In this document: piece by piece, positions 34,601 to 35,003 of the stretch
Numbering within the stretch: the first letter of the stretch is position 1
Layout: each line of letters opens with the position of its first letter
Origin: an uncultured Alphaproteobacteria bacterium
Lineage (GTDB): Bacteria > Pseudomonadota > Alphaproteobacteria > RF32 > CAG-239
Direction of reading: 5' to 3'
Length of the DNA: 35,003 nucleotides
NCBI GenBank assembly: GCA_944392865.1
Contig: CALXYD010000013.1
Location: 1-35,003 of the forward strand
Notes under the pieces: model-generated
Databases searched by the model: none
Told to the model about the DNA's origin: nothing
Seen by the model: only the letters and a program-made list of their open reading frames with translations
Translations under genes and position numbers: made by a program

Positions 34601-35003
34601 TTATCAAACAAAAGAGTGTAGCGAACCCGGCGTTTATAATATTGAAGAATATGAAGGAACTAGCAAAACGCCTTCATTTGGCGATAAGCTCAAACGTTTC
34701 TTCAAGCAACTTACAAATCCGGCTCCAGAGCCCTTTACCCTTAGTGATGATGTTATCTCTGTGACACATGTCAAAAGCAATCCCGAACCAGAGATTGTCG
34801 GTGTGCGTGTTTATGATTACACGAGTAAAGACGGAACCGATATTGAGCTTATTGGCAAAGGAAAAGACATGTCCCCTGAGGAGCTGAATGAGCATCTCGG
34901 GAAAACACCGCAGCAGAATCCCCGGGTTGTGCTCAGTGAACAAGGGTTCAGAGATGGAAATTCCTCTTTTGAAGAAATTACGGTTCAGGACGGAGCACCC
35001 GTG
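31656..35003 (+). CDS. Very large modular protein of unknown function (C-terminus outside window)
   Basis: The frame is open for 1116 codons from an ATG 10 bases after AGGAG and has no stop before the window ends. I do not recognise the family. The first 200 residues are charged and helical (Glu/Lys/Ala), with no signal peptide. Three Ala/Gly-rich hydrophobic stretches follow (about 300-330, 388-412 and 447-466, the last ending LVSCGE). The rest alternates two modules. Module A is about 100 residues, helical, with a KGGVFEGLSKAQ / DGGIFAGKTREQ motif, at about 533-630 and 860-972. Module B is about 85-90 residues, beta-like, beginning EFTLGDDV or PFTLSDDV, with NPNIVLS / NPRVVLS, at about 681-766 and 1026-1116. 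The B linker repeats SPEELN. More modules may follow beyond the window. A surface, effector or scaffold role is possible but unproven. Confidence 0.8.
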   Translation, partial: MTNAFDSMDLAQAYEIAGGYIDADDATYEKALEMVRADDARFAEELKKAREAELALKAKQEKEEEITASAEEVLNNAEFIKKEFENKQFKQRFFEDEEIKEAEANTVIYDVNEQGDERFELEGEEKHKHYEMLFEAAKLNAWREKAGSKEFAEAKDKEKRKSLFEAVKHSFLGTIAHLRTAAQVEKEVPELQEDVKNNNRNSIATKFSSMVTKLHNALDFKKKIKVSSSAVMAACAESEGRTGSFAKKLANFAKKASGHNKECFAKVSIWTHEIKNAFKTQAKAVWGQRYEIMANIRDRAPKIITNIAATSVLVGATAASAPWLSAAVIGYGAYKASSAWVWPIITNARKEARLAKKDPNAPKMKFWDRLKQSASTLVKTKAYYKEAAWGSAAGFVGLGAAGSLAMAGSGALIQKSMQSMSSAAVYAANSLTNAVKKLREKDRNVFAKGAAVVGAAITTAVLVSCGENAENAVRMPQHNGGLDIDAADTVEKLPSGLGNPNAGQPKDTTAVTEVVQQAETPKITIPENWDENMGITEAQWTRLQSFWGSKEKYDAFYQKITDDMLKDGGIFAGKTREQVLFQYERLSSWDLTQHKEVISKLDSFFDCGGELTVEDTKALNDVLPNGAIKDINGTLNVQVTGREIDCGEDPVIHTVETTRQDIPPEADRPDTPVNTGNEEKEFTLGDDVTTVTKTRSGPGKISGAVKYQYITDEDGNMTLLGDGEPIDLNELDKGSFDQNPNIVLSANGDSGVRGENSSSEEISAEGIRRENTSFKEISPEELNHLKGATADASDQQKYTIDEESTVHVYQGASDTTGNDDLQNEAVTDNATYTEQIVSDSDDIAKGTPAADNVPERGGYMNTGLTETQYHRLETFFKDQFGENAFDALMDKIPDEMRAKGGVFEGLSKAQSLFAVQQMVAWSNDQHGEFSQEITAMMEYLKDGCKDTLTAEESAAIKKIMDDVNENGTINGITGSNNNVVKYYQTKECSEPGVYNIEEYEGTSKTPSFGDKLKRFFKQLTNPAPEPFTLSDDVISVTHVKSNPEPEIVGVRVYDYTSKDGTDIELIGKGKDMSPEELNEHLGKTPQQNPRVVLSEQGFRDGNSSFEEITVQDGAPV

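Overview
The window reads as a stretch of chromosome from a Gram-negative, probably host- or gut-associated, uncultured alphaproteobacterium. This placement is an inference. It rests on the envelope genes (Lgt, lipoproteins, an MltB-type transglycosylase, AsmA, an autotransporter barrel), a YbjN protein of the alphaproteobacterial type, an archaeal/eukaryal-like (type 2) IleRS as in Rickettsiales, and moderate GC. No rRNA, tRNA, CRISPR array or insertion sequence was seen.

Left part (1-6650, minus strand). The first 309 codons of a fused restriction-modification enzyme run off the left edge. About 250 bases upstream of it form a hairpin-rich leader. Two separated blocks early in the leader are complementary to two blocks near its end, and it closes with a terminator just before the ribosome binding site. 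This resembles phage P1 c4 / P4 CI antisense-RNA control. Next comes a 1798-residue autotransporter: signal peptide, ankyrin-like segment, hydrophobic helix, Asp-Pro repeat, about 44 cysteines in EGF-like modules, a repetitive beta passenger and a C-terminal barrel.

Middle (6825-22316). ileS is followed by an unrecognised HEXXH protein under a promoter with an operator-like dyad, then ruvX, an mltB-type gene, and the compact salvage operon cdd-punA-deoA on the minus strand. A very long AsmA-family gene diverges from that operon, and a perfect 13-bp inverted repeat lies between them. A GalU-like nucleotidyltransferase with an altered signature follows.

Right part (22412-35003). A DUF3137 membrane protein diverges from a fused SpmA-SpmB membrane protein, which is followed by dtd. 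Then come two adjacent secreted proteins (one a lipoprotein) that may be LpoB/CsgG-like, a DUF1294 protein, a YbjN protein, lgt, a membrane protein with a degenerate GGDEF domain, and queA. The window ends inside a very large gene (at least 1116 codons) with its own good promoter. It encodes an unrecognised protein with alternating duplicated modules.

Most of the window is ordinary housekeeping. The best candidates for something new are the RNA-controlled restriction-modification gene at the left edge, the cysteine-rich autotransporter, the HEXXH protein with its operator, and the modular giant protein at the right edge.
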